Assembly (NCBI GenBank): GCA_031553235.1
Contig: JAVBLS010000014.1
Span: 33,633 to 97,632, forward strand
Source of the DNA: Frigididesulfovibrio sp031553235
Lineage (GTDB): Bacteria; Desulfobacterota; Desulfovibrionia; Desulfovibrionales; Desulfovibrionaceae
Direction: 5' to 3'
DNA: 64,000 bases
Within the stretch, counting starts at the first letter, position 1. The number at the start of each line of letters is the position of its first letter. The notes under the pieces were generated by a model that saw only the letters and a program-made list of their open reading frames with translations, was not told the DNA's origin and ran no database searches. Position numbers and translations under genes: made by a program. Below, piece by piece: positions 22,988 through 33,191 of the stretch.

Positions 22988-25339
22988 CTAGATCTTGCCG
23001 AGCAACTGCAACACCCTCTCCGGGGTCATGGGCAACTGCTTGACCCGCACGCCCAGAGCGTTGCCCACGGCATTGGCAATGGCCGAGCCGGGGCAGATCA
23101 GCCCGCACTCGCCCGCGCCCTTGGCTCCAAAGGGCCCCTGCGGGTCGCTGCTTTCCACGATGATCGCCTGCACCTCCGGAATATCGTTGAAGGTCGGCAC
23201 CATATAGGTGTGCATGCTTTCGTTGTTCTGCCGCCCGCCTTTGGAATAGGTGATCTCCTCGGTCAGGGCGTAACCGATGCCCTGCACGGCGCCGCCTTCA
23301 ATCTGGCCCTCGACGATCATCGGGTTCACGGCATAGCCCACGTCATGGGCGGCCACCAGCTTGTTCACGGTGATCTGGCCGGTGTCGGTGTCCACGGAAA
23401 CGTCCGCGAAGCAGGCCATCCAGGGCGGCGAGTTGGGCGGAACAATCCGGCCCACGCCGATGAACTGCTTGTTGCGGATGTGCGCGTGGTAGCAGAGATC
23501 CGCCAGCATAACCGCGTTGTCTTCTTTCTCGGCGAACTTTTCCGGATCCACCGGCTTGGGCGTTTTGCCTTTGAGAAAGACCATGCGCTCGGCCAGATCC
23601 AGCTTATCGGGCGCCACTTTGAAAATCTGCTCGGCCGCGTATGCCAGCACCTGGGTGCGGGCGTCCTCGGCCGCGGCCTTGACGGCCGTGCCCATGGCGT
23701 ACAGACCGCGGCTGGCGTGGCAGCCGATGGTAAAGGGCGTGGTGGCCGTGTCGGCATAGATGAAATGGATGTCGTCGTAAGACGAGCCAAAGGCCTCGGC
23801 CGCCACCTGCGGCAGGCTGGTGCTGGTGCCCGTGCCCATATCCGGCACGCCCGCGGCCACGTGGAGCGAGCCGTCCACCTGCACGGTGGCGTAGGCATTG
23901 TCGTAGTCCACGCAGAACGGCCAGGCGTTGGACACCCAGGCCGCGATGGAGCAGCCGATGCCGCGCTTGATCGGACCGGAGTTGTCGAAGGTGCCGCGCT
24001 TTTTCCAGTTGACGGCTTTGGAACCCTGGGCCATGCAGGCCTCGACCTCGTTGGAGGAACAGGGGAAGGGCAGGAACCAGGGTTCGTTGGCCTTTTGCAC
24101 GTTTTTGCGGCGCAGGGCAATGGGATCCATGCCGAGCTTCTCGGCCAGCAGATCCACTGTGCCTTCCACGGCAAAGTTGCTCTGGGGATTGCCGAAGCCG
24201 CGCATGGCCCCGGCCGTGGTCTGATTGGTGTAGACCGAGTGGCCGATGTAGCGTTTTTTCGGAATGTTGTAGATGGCCAAGGCCATGGCCCCGGACACGG
24301 CCGGCAGTTCCACGCCGAAGGTGCAGTAGCCGCCGGTGCCCAGCACAATATTCAGATCCAGCACCTCCATGGCGCCGTTCTTCATGGCGCCCAGGCGCAC
24401 CCGGACATAGCCGCCGTGGCGCGTATCGGAAGCCGTGAAGTCTTCTTCGCGGGTAAACTGAAAACGTACCGGCCGGCCGGTCATCTTGGCCAACAGGGCG
24501 GCTATGGGCTCGGCCTTGGCCGACAAACCGATGCGCACGCCGAAACCGCCGCCCAAGTGGGGCGGGTTGAGCACGCGAATTTTACTGGCCGGCATGCCGA
24601 AGGCCGAGGCAAGAATGAAGCGCGTGGGATGTGGGGTCTGGGTGGTGCTCCAGACGGTGAGGCCGCCGTCGCCGTCGAATTTGGCCACGGCGCACATGGT
24701 TTCCATCTGCACCTGCTTGACGATGGGCACCCGGTAGGTCTCGTCGAGCACGATGTCGCACTTCTTGAACGCGGCGTCGAGCTCATCGTCGGCCGCCGGG
24801 CCGGAAATGCCCCAGGGAATACGGATTATCTCGCCGGGAACGTTTTTGGCTTCCGGAGTCACGTGCTTTTTGTCGCCGTGAATGGCCGGGGCCTCCGGCT
24901 TCATGGCTTCAATGGGATCGAGCACAAAGGGCAGAATCTCATACTCCACCTTGATCAGCTTCACGGCTTCGGCCGCGATTTCCGGAGTGTCGGCGGCCAC
25001 AGCGGCCACCTCGTCGCCCACGTAGCGAACTGTGGATTCCAGAATGTACTGGTCGAGCACCCGCTCGCTGCCCGGCACGGTGGTGAACATGGGGGCCGAG
25101 GCGTTGTAGAGATTTTTCGGGCAGTCTTTGTGCGTGGCCACGGCGCGCACGCCTTTGAGGGCTTCGGCGGCCGAGGTATCGATGTGCTTAATCTTGGCGT
25201 GCGGGTGCGGGCTGCGCAGCACCTTGGTGTGCAGCATCCCAGGCAGAGAAATATCGGACGCGAACAGGCCGGCGCCGGTGACCTTGTCCACCCCGTCGCG
25301 GCGGGGCATGCTCTTGCCGATGTACTTGCGCTCGCTCAT
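22988..25339 (-). CDS. xanthine dehydrogenase-family molybdenum-binding subunit
   Basis: 783 residues covering both molybdopterin domains. Recognisable are GVDKVTGAGLFASDI, YVGDEVAAVAADT, the PPHLGGGFGVRIG loop, GAMRGFGNPQ and the C-terminal KGAGECG with the catalytic Glu at 744. It hydroxylates an N-heterocycle or aldehyde carbon using water-derived oxygen, passing electrons through the 2Fe-2S and FAD subunits. AAAGGAGGT precedes the ATG at 25339, which overlaps the 2Fe-2S subunit stop. The nearby YqeB/YqeC/MocA/XdhC set suggests a selenium-dependent enzyme; purine as substrate is inferred. Confidence 0.9.
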   Translation of the reverse strand: MSERKYIGKSMPRRDGVDKVTGAGLFASDISLPGMLHTKVLRSPHPHAKIKHIDTSAAEALKGVRAVATHKDCPKNLYNASAPMFTTVPGSERVLDQYILESTVRYVGDEVAAVAADTPEIAAEAVKLIKVEYEILPFVLDPIEAMKPEAPAIHGDKKHVTPEAKNVPGEIIRIPWGISGPAADDELDAAFKKCDIVLDETYRVPIVKQVQMETMCAVAKFDGDGGLTVWSTTQTPHPTRFILASAFGMPASKIRVLNPPHLGGGFGVRIGLSAKAEPIAALLAKMTGRPVRFQFTREEDFTASDTRHGGYVRVRLGAMKNGAMEVLDLNIVLGTGGYCTFGVELPAVSGAMALAIYNIPKKRYIGHSVYTNQTTAGAMRGFGNPQSNFAVEGTVDLLAEKLGMDPIALRRKNVQKANEPWFLPFPCSSNEVEACMAQGSKAVNWKKRGTFDNSGPIKRGIGCSIAAWVSNAWPFCVDYDNAYATVQVDGSLHVAAGVPDMGTGTSTSLPQVAAEAFGSSYDDIHFIYADTATTPFTIGCHASRGLYAMGTAVKAAAEDARTQVLAYAAEQIFKVAPDKLDLAERMVFLKGKTPKPVDPEKFAEKEDNAVMLADLCYHAHIRNKQFIGVGRIVPPNSPPWMACFADVSVDTDTGQITVNKLVAAHDVGYAVNPMIVEGQIEGGAVQGIGYALTEEITYSKGGRQNNESMHTYMVPTFNDIPEVQAIIVESSDPQGPFGAKGAGECGLICPGSAIANAVGNALGVRVKQLPMTPERVLQLLGKI

Positions 25340-25845
25340 CGGGCACCTCCTTTGCAACGGCAGCCGGATTCGGCGCCGTCCCGCAGGGTCTTGGCCGCCT
25401 CTTCCACGGCCTTTTCAATCTTCACGTAGCCCGTACAACGACAGATGTTGCCGGACATGGCTTCGCGAATTTCCTCTTTGGCCGGGGTGCAGTTCTTGTC
25501 CAGCAGGGCCTTGGCCGACATGATCATGCCCGGCGTACACAGGCCGCACTGGATGGCCCCATGGTCGATGAAAGCCTGCTGCAACGGATGCAGCCCGTCT
25601 TTGCAGGCCACACCCTCAATGGTGGCGATCGAAGCGCCCTGGACCTTGCCCACGGGGATGAGGCAGGAGTTCACCGCCTTGCCGTTCATGATCACCGTGC
25701 AGGCACCGCAGTCGCCCGCTTTGCAGCCTATTTTCGTGCCGGTGAGCCGCAGCTTGTCGCGCAGCACGTCCACCAGGAGTTCTCCCGGTTCGGCATAGAC
25801 CTCCACGGTTTCGCCGTTCAGCAGAAAAGAAATGTTTTTGGCCAT
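25336..25845 (-). CDS. xanthine dehydrogenase-family 2Fe-2S subunit
   Basis: 169 residues with two [2Fe-2S] sites: Cys 41, 46, 49 and 61 in a plant-ferredoxin-like domain, and Cys 100, 103, 135 and 137 in the helical domain (CGLCTPG, NICRCTGY). It relays electrons from the molybdenum centre to FAD. A tail with two further cysteines (CRCKGG) extends past the usual end. Start supported by GGAGG. It is sandwiched between the FAD subunit and Mo subunit genes. Confidence 0.93.
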   Translation of the reverse strand: MAKNISFLLNGETVEVYAEPGELLVDVLRDKLRLTGTKIGCKAGDCGACTVIMNGKAVNSCLIPVGKVQGASIATIEGVACKDGLHPLQQAFIDHGAIQCGLCTPGMIMSAKALLDKNCTPAKEEIREAMSGNICRCTGYVKIEKAVEEAAKTLRDGAESGCRCKGGAR

Positions 25846-25860
25846 AATCCGGGAACCTCC

Positions 25861-26733
25861 TTAACGCGCGCCGGCGCGGGCGGCCGCTTCCTCAAGGGCG
25901 CGGACGATGAAGACGGGCAGAACGGCGTGGCGGAATTCCTTGGAACCCCGCACCGAACTGCTGCGAAAGGTCGCGTTCTTGTCGGCCAGGGCCGCGGCTT
26001 TGGCGAAGGCGGTTTGGCCGGCCTCTTGCCCGATCAGAAAGGCCTCGGCTTCGACCGCGCGTTGCGGGCCGGGCCCCACCGGGGCCATGGCGATGGCGGC
26101 GGACGTGATCACCCCGCCCTTGAGGCCGAGCTTGGCGGCCACGCAAAGCATGGGCAACGAAAGGGCCTTGCGCTGTTCCATGCGCTGATAGGAAGAAGCC
26201 TCACCGGACTTGTCGGCCGGAATGCGGATGCCGGCGACAATCTCAGCGCAGCAGTCCACAGAGCTTTCGCAGACGCCGGTGTACATCTGGGCCATGGGCA
26301 CCTCGCGCACCGCACCGTCGCAGGTGTGCACCGTGCACATGGCGTCCAGGGCGGTCAGGGCCACGGCGGCATCACCGGCGGGCTGGCCGGAAACGATGTT
26401 GCCCACCAAGGTACCCATATTGCGGATCTGCCTGCCGCCGACTTTGCCGCAGGCCGTAGCCAGGGCCTCGGCCTTGGCTTTGAGGAGGGGGGAAAACGAG
26501 GCTTCGGCGTGCGTGACGCAGGCCCCGATCACGATATCCCCATTACACTCGCAGATGCCGTGCAGTTCGGGGATATGCGACAGGTCCACCAACACCGTGC
26601 TTTTCTCTTTCCTGCGAGATTCCTGCAGAATGAGATCCGTCCCGCCGGCGATGATCCGGGCCTTTCCCTTGTGCTCCTTGAGCAGGGCCAGGGCGGATTC
26701 CACCGTAGTCGCAAAAATGTACTCCTGTGACAC
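25861..26733 (-). CDS. xanthine dehydrogenase-family FAD-binding subunit
   Basis: 290 residues. The ARIIAGGTDLIL motif and GGRQIRNMGTLVGNIVSGQPAGD are the FAD-binding signatures of the CoxM/XdhB family; a C-terminal CO_deh_flav_C domain follows. The start is the GTG at 26733 (VSQEYIFATTVESAL) with GGAGGG upstream; the longer in-frame reading has no family similarity in its first 26 residues. It is first in the three-gene hydroxylase operon and divergent from xdhC. Confidence 0.9.
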   Translation of the reverse strand: MSQEYIFATTVESALALLKEHKGKARIIAGGTDLILQESRRKEKSTVLVDLSHIPELHGICECNGDIVIGACVTHAEASFSPLLKAKAEALATACGKVGGRQIRNMGTLVGNIVSGQPAGDAAVALTALDAMCTVHTCDGAVREVPMAQMYTGVCESSVDCCAEIVAGIRIPADKSGEASSYQRMEQRKALSLPMLCVAAKLGLKGGVITSAAIAMAPVGPGPQRAVEAEAFLIGQEAGQTAFAKAAALADKNATFRSSSVRGSKEFRHAVLPVFIVRALEEAAARAGAR

Positions 26734-27052
26734 TCGGCATCCCTCCGTGTAAACGGTTGCGCCGGTGAAATCGACCGCCGGCCTTTTCACCCGGTCATAT
26801 GGCCCCCACAAGTTATAGATGTCCTACATCTTGGCCGGAAGCCTGTAAACCAATTCTGCTGCAATGTAATCGATTACTCATTGTGCTGCTTTTCACTTAG
26901 ATGATATGACACAAGAAAAAAATTCAGATACTTTAATTAAAAAAGCATTATATCATAAAGCGTTATTGTTTTACATACATAGCGATGGACTTCGAACGGG
27001 CACGCCTCTTGACATCACAACCATGAGAGGTGAACCTTCTCCGGAGGTCCGC
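26734..27052. promoter_or_regulatory. divergent control region between the hydroxylase operon and xdhC
   Basis: An AT-rich, gene-free stretch in an otherwise GC-rich window. It holds the perfect palindrome GTAATCGATTAC (26866-26877) and a long AT-rich run to about 26970. Both transcription units must start here. No complete promoter could be assigned with confidence. Confidence 0.5.
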
Positions 27053-28066
27053 ATGTATACCCCCTGTCGCCTTATTCTCGATGAACTTCGCGCCGGCCGA
27101 CCCGTGGTCGAGGCCGTGCTCCTGGCGAGCAAAGGTTCCACCCCGCGTACCGCCGGGGCGCGGCTTTTGGCCTTTGCCGACGGTCGCAGCGCCGGCAGCG
27201 TCGGCGGCGGCCGTTCGGAAGCCGAGACCCTGGAGGCCGCGCGACGTCTGGCGGCCGAACCGGAAGCCCTGGCCCTGGAACTGCACTTTTCTCTGGTCGG
27301 GGTCACCGACATGGATATGATCTGCGGCGGCGAGCTTTCCGTGCTCCTGCATCGCATCGATCCCACGCCGGAAGTTTTGGCGACCCACGCCCGGGCGGCC
27401 GAGCTTGAAGAGCGCGGCAAAGCCTTCAACCTGCTCACCCGCCTGGAAGAGGCAGGCTCCGGCAGGCTGCGCGTCCTCGGCCGGACAGCGACCCCGGCGT
27501 TGCCCCAAAGACCGGGGCCCCAATCGTTATTCCCCACTCTGGAGCGCACGACCGGCGGGCTTACGCTGGTTTCTCCCTTTGCCGGGGCGCGCCGGATCTT
27601 TCTCTTCGGCGGCGGGCACGTCTCCTTGGCCCTGGCCGGCCTGGCCCACACCCTGGGTTATCGTGTCGTCGTTCTGGAAGACCGGGCGGAATTTCTCGCC
27701 GGCGACCGCTTTCCCCATGCCTCGCGTCTGGTCCTGTCGGATCAGGCCACTCCCACCCTGACGAACGCCCTGGTCGAGCATGAGCCCGGCCGGAGCGACG
27801 CGGCCGTGATCCTCACCCGGGGGCACAGCCACGACCGCGAGGCCCTGCGCGCCGTCCTGGGCTTCCCCTTCGGCTATATCGGGATGATCGGCAGCCGTTC
27901 CAAGCGCGATGCCGTGTATGCCCTTTTGCGCAAAGAAGGTGTGGCCGACGAGGCCCTGGCCGCGGTGCACTGCCCGGTGGGCTTGAATATCGGCGCCCAG
28001 ACGCCCGAAGAAATCGCCGTGAGCATCACGGCCGAACTCATTGCCTGCCGGGGCGAAATTGGTTGA
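27053..28066 (+). CDS. xdhC: XdhC/CoxI-family molybdenum hydroxylase maturation factor
   Basis: 337 residues. VVEAVLLASKGSTPRTAGARLL is the XdhC/CoxI N-terminal domain; the C-terminal half is a Rossmann domain (IFLFGGGHVSLALAGLAH) ending in PFGYIGMIGSRSKRDAVY and PVGLNIGAQTPEEIAVSI. XdhC binds the molybdenum cofactor and helps insert its sulfido (or selenido) ligand into the hydroxylase. The start at 27053 has GGAGG; a longer reading lacks similarity and includes the AT-rich promoter region. The sigma-54 activator gene follows 31 bases later. Confidence 0.88.
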   Translation: MYTPCRLILDELRAGRPVVEAVLLASKGSTPRTAGARLLAFADGRSAGSVGGGRSEAETLEAARRLAAEPEALALELHFSLVGVTDMDMICGGELSVLLHRIDPTPEVLATHARAAELEERGKAFNLLTRLEEAGSGRLRVLGRTATPALPQRPGPQSLFPTLERTTGGLTLVSPFAGARRIFLFGGGHVSLALAGLAHTLGYRVVVLEDRAEFLAGDRFPHASRLVLSDQATPTLTNALVEHEPGRSDAAVILTRGHSHDREALRAVLGFPFGYIGMIGSRSKRDAVYALLRKEGVADEALAAVHCPVGLNIGAQTPEEIAVSITAELIACRGEIG

Positions 28067-28097
28067 AAAAAGCAACGACTCCGGGTATGACGACCGG

Positions 28098-29519
<1,422 letters not shown>

Positions 29520-29549
29520 GCCGGCCCGCACCCTTTTGGAGACAACCGC

Positions 29550-31463
29550 ATGCTGGACATCATCAGACAAGGCGCCCGCTCCCTGGCCGTCAAGGTCATT
29601 TTCGGGATCATCATTCTGGTTTTCATTTTCTGGGGAGTGGGAAACTTCAATAAAGCGCCCCAACACACGGCGGCCGAGGTCAACGGCGAAAACATCAGTC
29701 TGAACGACGTCATGCGCGAAGTCAGGGCGAACATCGACAATTACCGCCGCAGCGTGCCGGATTTTTCCTCCAACGTTGAAGCCCAGAAACGCTTCAAAGA
29801 ACTGATCGTGCGCGAACTTGTCTTTTCGGCCCTGCGCCGGCAAGAGGCCAAGCGCCTGGGCATCTTTGTCTCGCGCGTGGAGCTGGGCGCGGTGATCTCG
29901 CGCATCGGCATGTTTCATGACGACCAGGGCAAGTTCGATCCCGAGCGCTACAAGCTGGCGCTTAAAAACCGCGGCTTGACCGTGGCTGAATTCCAGGACG
30001 GCTACCGCAACACCCTGCTCGAGGAAAAGCTCATGGCCCTGGTCACAGCCGGGGTGCAGGTGTCCGAGGCCGAGGCCCGCACGGCCTTCAACTTCGGCCT
30101 GACCCAGCGCACGGCCCAGTACGTGCTCTTTGACGCCGCCGCGTACATGGACAAGGCTGAAGTCTCCGACGCCGACATTTCCGCCTGGTACGAAACCAAC
30201 AAAGACTCCCTGCGCCTGCCCGCCCGGGTCAACCTCGATTACATCGAGCTGACCCCGACGGCCCTGGCCGCCTCACAGACGGTTGCGGACGCAGAAATTG
30301 CCGCCGAGTATGCCAAAAAAGCCGACGAATACAGCGAGCCCGCCGGCTACCGCAGCCGGCAGATTTTCCTGCGCCTGCCCAGGGCCGATGCGTCGGAATA
30401 CAAAGCCGCCAAGGCCAAAGCCGACGCCAAGATGGCCGAGATTCAGAAAAAGCTGGCCGGCGGCGCCGACTTTGCCGATCTGGCCAAAGAATACTCCGAC
30501 GACACGCTGACCGCGCCCACGGGCGGCGAAATGGGCTTTCTCGACCTCGGCGTATTGCCCCACAACGTGGATGCCGCGGCCATGGCCCTGAACCCCGGCC
30601 AGGTGAGCGCGCCCGTGGACAGCGAATACGGTCTGCACCTGATCAAGCTGGAAGAAAAGCGCGCGGCCACGCAAAAGCCTCTGGCCGAGGTGCATGACGA
30701 AATCAAGGCCACGCTGGCGCAGGAAAAGGCCCAGGCCCAAATTCCCGCCATGCAGGAAAAGGCTGAAGACGCCCTGCGCCTGGGCACGTCCTTTGACAAG
30801 ATTGCCGCCGCTCTCGGCGTGCCGCTGCAGCATTCCGGCCTGATCCCCCGGGTGGAGGCCGTCGCCCTGCTCAAGCTGCATAAAGACGCCGTGGCCGCCC
30901 TCAACGGCGTGCCCACCGGCCGGGCCGCGCCCTCGCCCCTGGCCGCGGAAGACGGCGTTGCTCTGGTCTTCGTCAAAGACGCCAAGCCGGAAGAAGTCCC
31001 GGCCCTGGACAGCGTGAAGGCCGAAATCATCGCCAAGCTGAAGAACGTGCGCGCCGCCGCCCTGGCCAAAGAAGCCGCCGACAAGGCTCTGCCGGAGTTT
31101 AAGGACGGCGATCTGCCCGCAGTCTATGCGGCCCGGGCCAAGGTCAGCGAAAAGTTCAGCATTGCCGCGCCCATTGTTCGTCCCCTGGAAGGCGCCGACG
31201 CCTTGGCCCAGGCCCTGCTCACAGCCCCGGAAGGCAAATGGCTGCCCCAGGTCTATCAGGTTGCCGAGGGAGCGGTCGTTGCCCGGCCGCTCAGCTCCAC
31301 CCCGCCCACGGATCAAGAGTGGCAGGGGCTGAAGAGCATCTTCATGCAAAATCTGCTGCAGCGCAAACGTGAGGACGTGGCCACGGCCTTCATGCGCAAC
31401 CTGGTGGACAAGGCGGAGATCGTCTCTCACCCCGATGCCTTGGAACAGATTCGCCTGAACTAA
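29550..31463 (+). CDS. ppiD: PpiD/SurA-type periplasmic peptidyl-prolyl isomerase
   Basis: 637 residues. A single N-terminal membrane anchor (residues about 14-32, VKVIFGIIILVFIFWGVG) is followed by a SurA-N-like chaperone domain and one parvulin domain near 270-370 (SRQIFLRLP, FADLAKEYSDD, GGEMGFLDLG). This is the PpiD layout of a membrane-tethered periplasmic folding factor for exported proteins. GGAG precedes the ATG. It lies 30 bases after the sigma-54 activator and 27 before gpt. The C-terminal third is helical and less conserved. Confidence 0.88.
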   Translation: MLDIIRQGARSLAVKVIFGIIILVFIFWGVGNFNKAPQHTAAEVNGENISLNDVMREVRANIDNYRRSVPDFSSNVEAQKRFKELIVRELVFSALRRQEAKRLGIFVSRVELGAVISRIGMFHDDQGKFDPERYKLALKNRGLTVAEFQDGYRNTLLEEKLMALVTAGVQVSEAEARTAFNFGLTQRTAQYVLFDAAAYMDKAEVSDADISAWYETNKDSLRLPARVNLDYIELTPTALAASQTVADAEIAAEYAKKADEYSEPAGYRSRQIFLRLPRADASEYKAAKAKADAKMAEIQKKLAGGADFADLAKEYSDDTLTAPTGGEMGFLDLGVLPHNVDAAAMALNPGQVSAPVDSEYGLHLIKLEEKRAATQKPLAEVHDEIKATLAQEKAQAQIPAMQEKAEDALRLGTSFDKIAAALGVPLQHSGLIPRVEAVALLKLHKDAVAALNGVPTGRAAPSPLAAEDGVALVFVKDAKPEEVPALDSVKAEIIAKLKNVRAAALAKEAADKALPEFKDGDLPAVYAARAKVSEKFSIAAPIVRPLEGADALAQALLTAPEGKWLPQVYQVAEGAVVARPLSSTPPTDQEWQGLKSIFMQNLLQRKREDVATAFMRNLVDKAEIVSHPDALEQIRLN

Positions 31464-31490
31464 CCACACCACCTGCCCGTGAGAGCGCCC

Positions 31491-31988
31491 ATGGAAGCCG
31501 AAAGCCGTTACGTCCGCAATGAAACCGTCACCTGGGAGCGGGTCCAGCGCGATACCCGTGAACTGGCCTTGAGGCTCCTGGAACAGCCCGCCTTCAAGGG
31601 CATCATCGCCGTCACCCGGGGCGGCCTGGTGCCCACGGCAATCATCGCCCGCGAGCTGGACATTCACCTGATCGACACCCTGTGCATCGTCAGCTACGAC
31701 TGGAAGCAGCAGAGCGACGCCGGCTGCTGCGTGCTTAAAGGCGTGAAGGGCGACGGCGAGGGTTGGCTGGTGGTGGATGACCTGGTGGACACCGGCAAGA
31801 CCGCTCGCGAGGTGCGCCGGCTGCTGCCCCGGGCGTATTTCGCCTGCATCTACGCCAAGCCGGCCGGCGCACCGCACGTGGATCTGTATATCCGCGAGTT
31901 TGCCCAGGACTCCTGGGTGCTTTTTCCCTGGGATTCGGCCACGCAGTTCGTCAAACCGCTGGCCGCCGAACGCGCGCAGGACAAATAA
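31491..31988 (+). CDS. gpt: xanthine-guanine phosphoribosyltransferase
   Basis: 165 residues matching E. coli Gpt. The PRPP-binding loop is WLVVDDLVDTGKTA, and IIAVTRGGLVPTAIIAREL near 42-60 is the second substrate loop. It converts xanthine and guanine with PRPP to XMP and GMP for purine salvage. The ATG at 31491 has GAGAG seven bases upstream; a GTG at 31479 is a less supported alternative. Its place before a nucleoside-type ABC importer and after a xanthine-dehydrogenase accessory gene suggests a purine-use cluster. Confidence 0.88.
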   Translation: MEAESRYVRNETVTWERVQRDTRELALRLLEQPAFKGIIAVTRGGLVPTAIIARELDIHLIDTLCIVSYDWKQQSDAGCCVLKGVKGDGEGWLVVDDLVDTGKTAREVRRLLPRAYFACIYAKPAGAPHVDLYIREFAQDSWVLFPWDSATQFVKPLAAERAQDK

Positions 31989-32098
31989 TCAACCGGCCGC
32001 GGGTGCACGCCGAACAAGCAAGCCAACCGGACGCCAAACATGCGCCGGACAAACAACCGAACGGGCGGCACCGCCCGACCCACAGTGAGGGAGCCCAC

Positions 32099-33169
32099 AT
32101 GCGCCGCCTGATCTTCCTGTGTGCCGTCCTGCTTTCAGCCTTCGTCCTTGCCCTCCCGGCCGGAGCCGCCGATAAAGAGTTGAAAATCGGTTTTGTCTAT
32201 GTCTCGCCCATCGGCGACACGGGCTGGTCCTACACCCACGACCAGGCCCGCCTTGAGTTGGCCAAGATGCCCGGCGTGGTCACCTACTACGCCGAAAACG
32301 TGGCCGAAGGACCGGACGCGGAACGGGTCATTCTGAACATGGCCCGCAAAGGCTACGACATCATCTTCACCACCAGCTTCGGCTACATGGATCCGACCCT
32401 GAACGTGGCCAAACAGTTTCCCAAGACCATCTTCCTGCACTGCTCGGGCTACAAAACCGCGCCGAACATGGGCAACTACTTCGGCCGCGCCTATCAGGCC
32501 CGCTTCCTCACCGGCATGGTGGCCGGCCGCATGACCAAGAGCAACACTCTGGGCTTCGTGGCCGCCTTTCCTATCCCTGAGGTGATTCGGGGCATCAACG
32601 CCTTCACTCTGGGTGCACGCTCGGTCAACCCCAAAGTCGAGGTCCGGGTGGTCTGGACCAAGACCTGGTATGACCCGGTGACGGAAAAAGACTCGGCCAA
32701 GAGTCTGCTCGACCTGGGTGCCGACGTCATTGCCGAGCACCAGGATTCCGCCGGCCCGCAGGAAGCCGCCCAGGAAAGGGGCGCCTACTCCATCGGCTAC
32801 AACAACGATATGTCCAAGTCGGCGCCCGCCGCCCATCTCTGCGCCGCCATATGGAACTGGGCCCCCTTCTATAAGGAAGTGGTGGAAAAGGTCCGCAAGG
32901 GCGAATGGAAGGGCGACAACTCGGTCTGGCCCGGCCTCGAATCCGGCATTGTGGATATCTCGCCCTTCGGCCCCATGGTGCCCCAGAACGTGCGCGACGA
33001 AGTCCTGGCCCGCAAGGCCGAAATCATCAAGGGCGACTTCGTGGTCTTCAAGGGCCCGGTCAAGGACCAGGAAGGCAAGGTACGCATCGCCGACGGCGTC
33101 GTGCCCGCGGACAAAGACCTGCTCTCCATGGACTGGTTTGTGGAGGGCGTGGTCGGCTCTGTGAAATAG
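32099..33169 (+). CDS. BMP/PnrA-family periplasmic substrate-binding protein
   Basis: 356 residues with a cleavable signal peptide (MRRLIFLCAVLLSAFVLALP, then AGAAD); there is no lipobox. The mature chain has KIGFVYVSPIGDTGWSYTHD and GYNNDMSKSAP and follows the basic membrane protein (BMP/PnrA) fold, which binds purine nucleosides or related compounds. GAGGGA precedes the ATG. The gene begins an importer operon with two permeases and a tandem ATPase. The ligand is inferred from family and from gpt just upstream. Confidence 0.9.
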   Translation: MRRLIFLCAVLLSAFVLALPAGAADKELKIGFVYVSPIGDTGWSYTHDQARLELAKMPGVVTYYAENVAEGPDAERVILNMARKGYDIIFTTSFGYMDPTLNVAKQFPKTIFLHCSGYKTAPNMGNYFGRAYQARFLTGMVAGRMTKSNTLGFVAAFPIPEVIRGINAFTLGARSVNPKVEVRVVWTKTWYDPVTEKDSAKSLLDLGADVIAEHQDSAGPQEAAQERGAYSIGYNNDMSKSAPAAHLCAAIWNWAPFYKEVVEKVRKGEWKGDNSVWPGLESGIVDISPFGPMVPQNVRDEVLARKAEIIKGDFVVFKGPVKDQEGKVRIADGVVPADKDLLSMDWFVEGVVGSVK

Positions 33170-33191
33170 AACAAGTCGGCTTTTCAAAAAC

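Noticed and set aside
22982..25429. 815-codon plus-strand frame opposite the molybdenum subunit gene
   Set aside because: Shadow of the hydroxylase gene on the other strand; no start signal and no family similarity.
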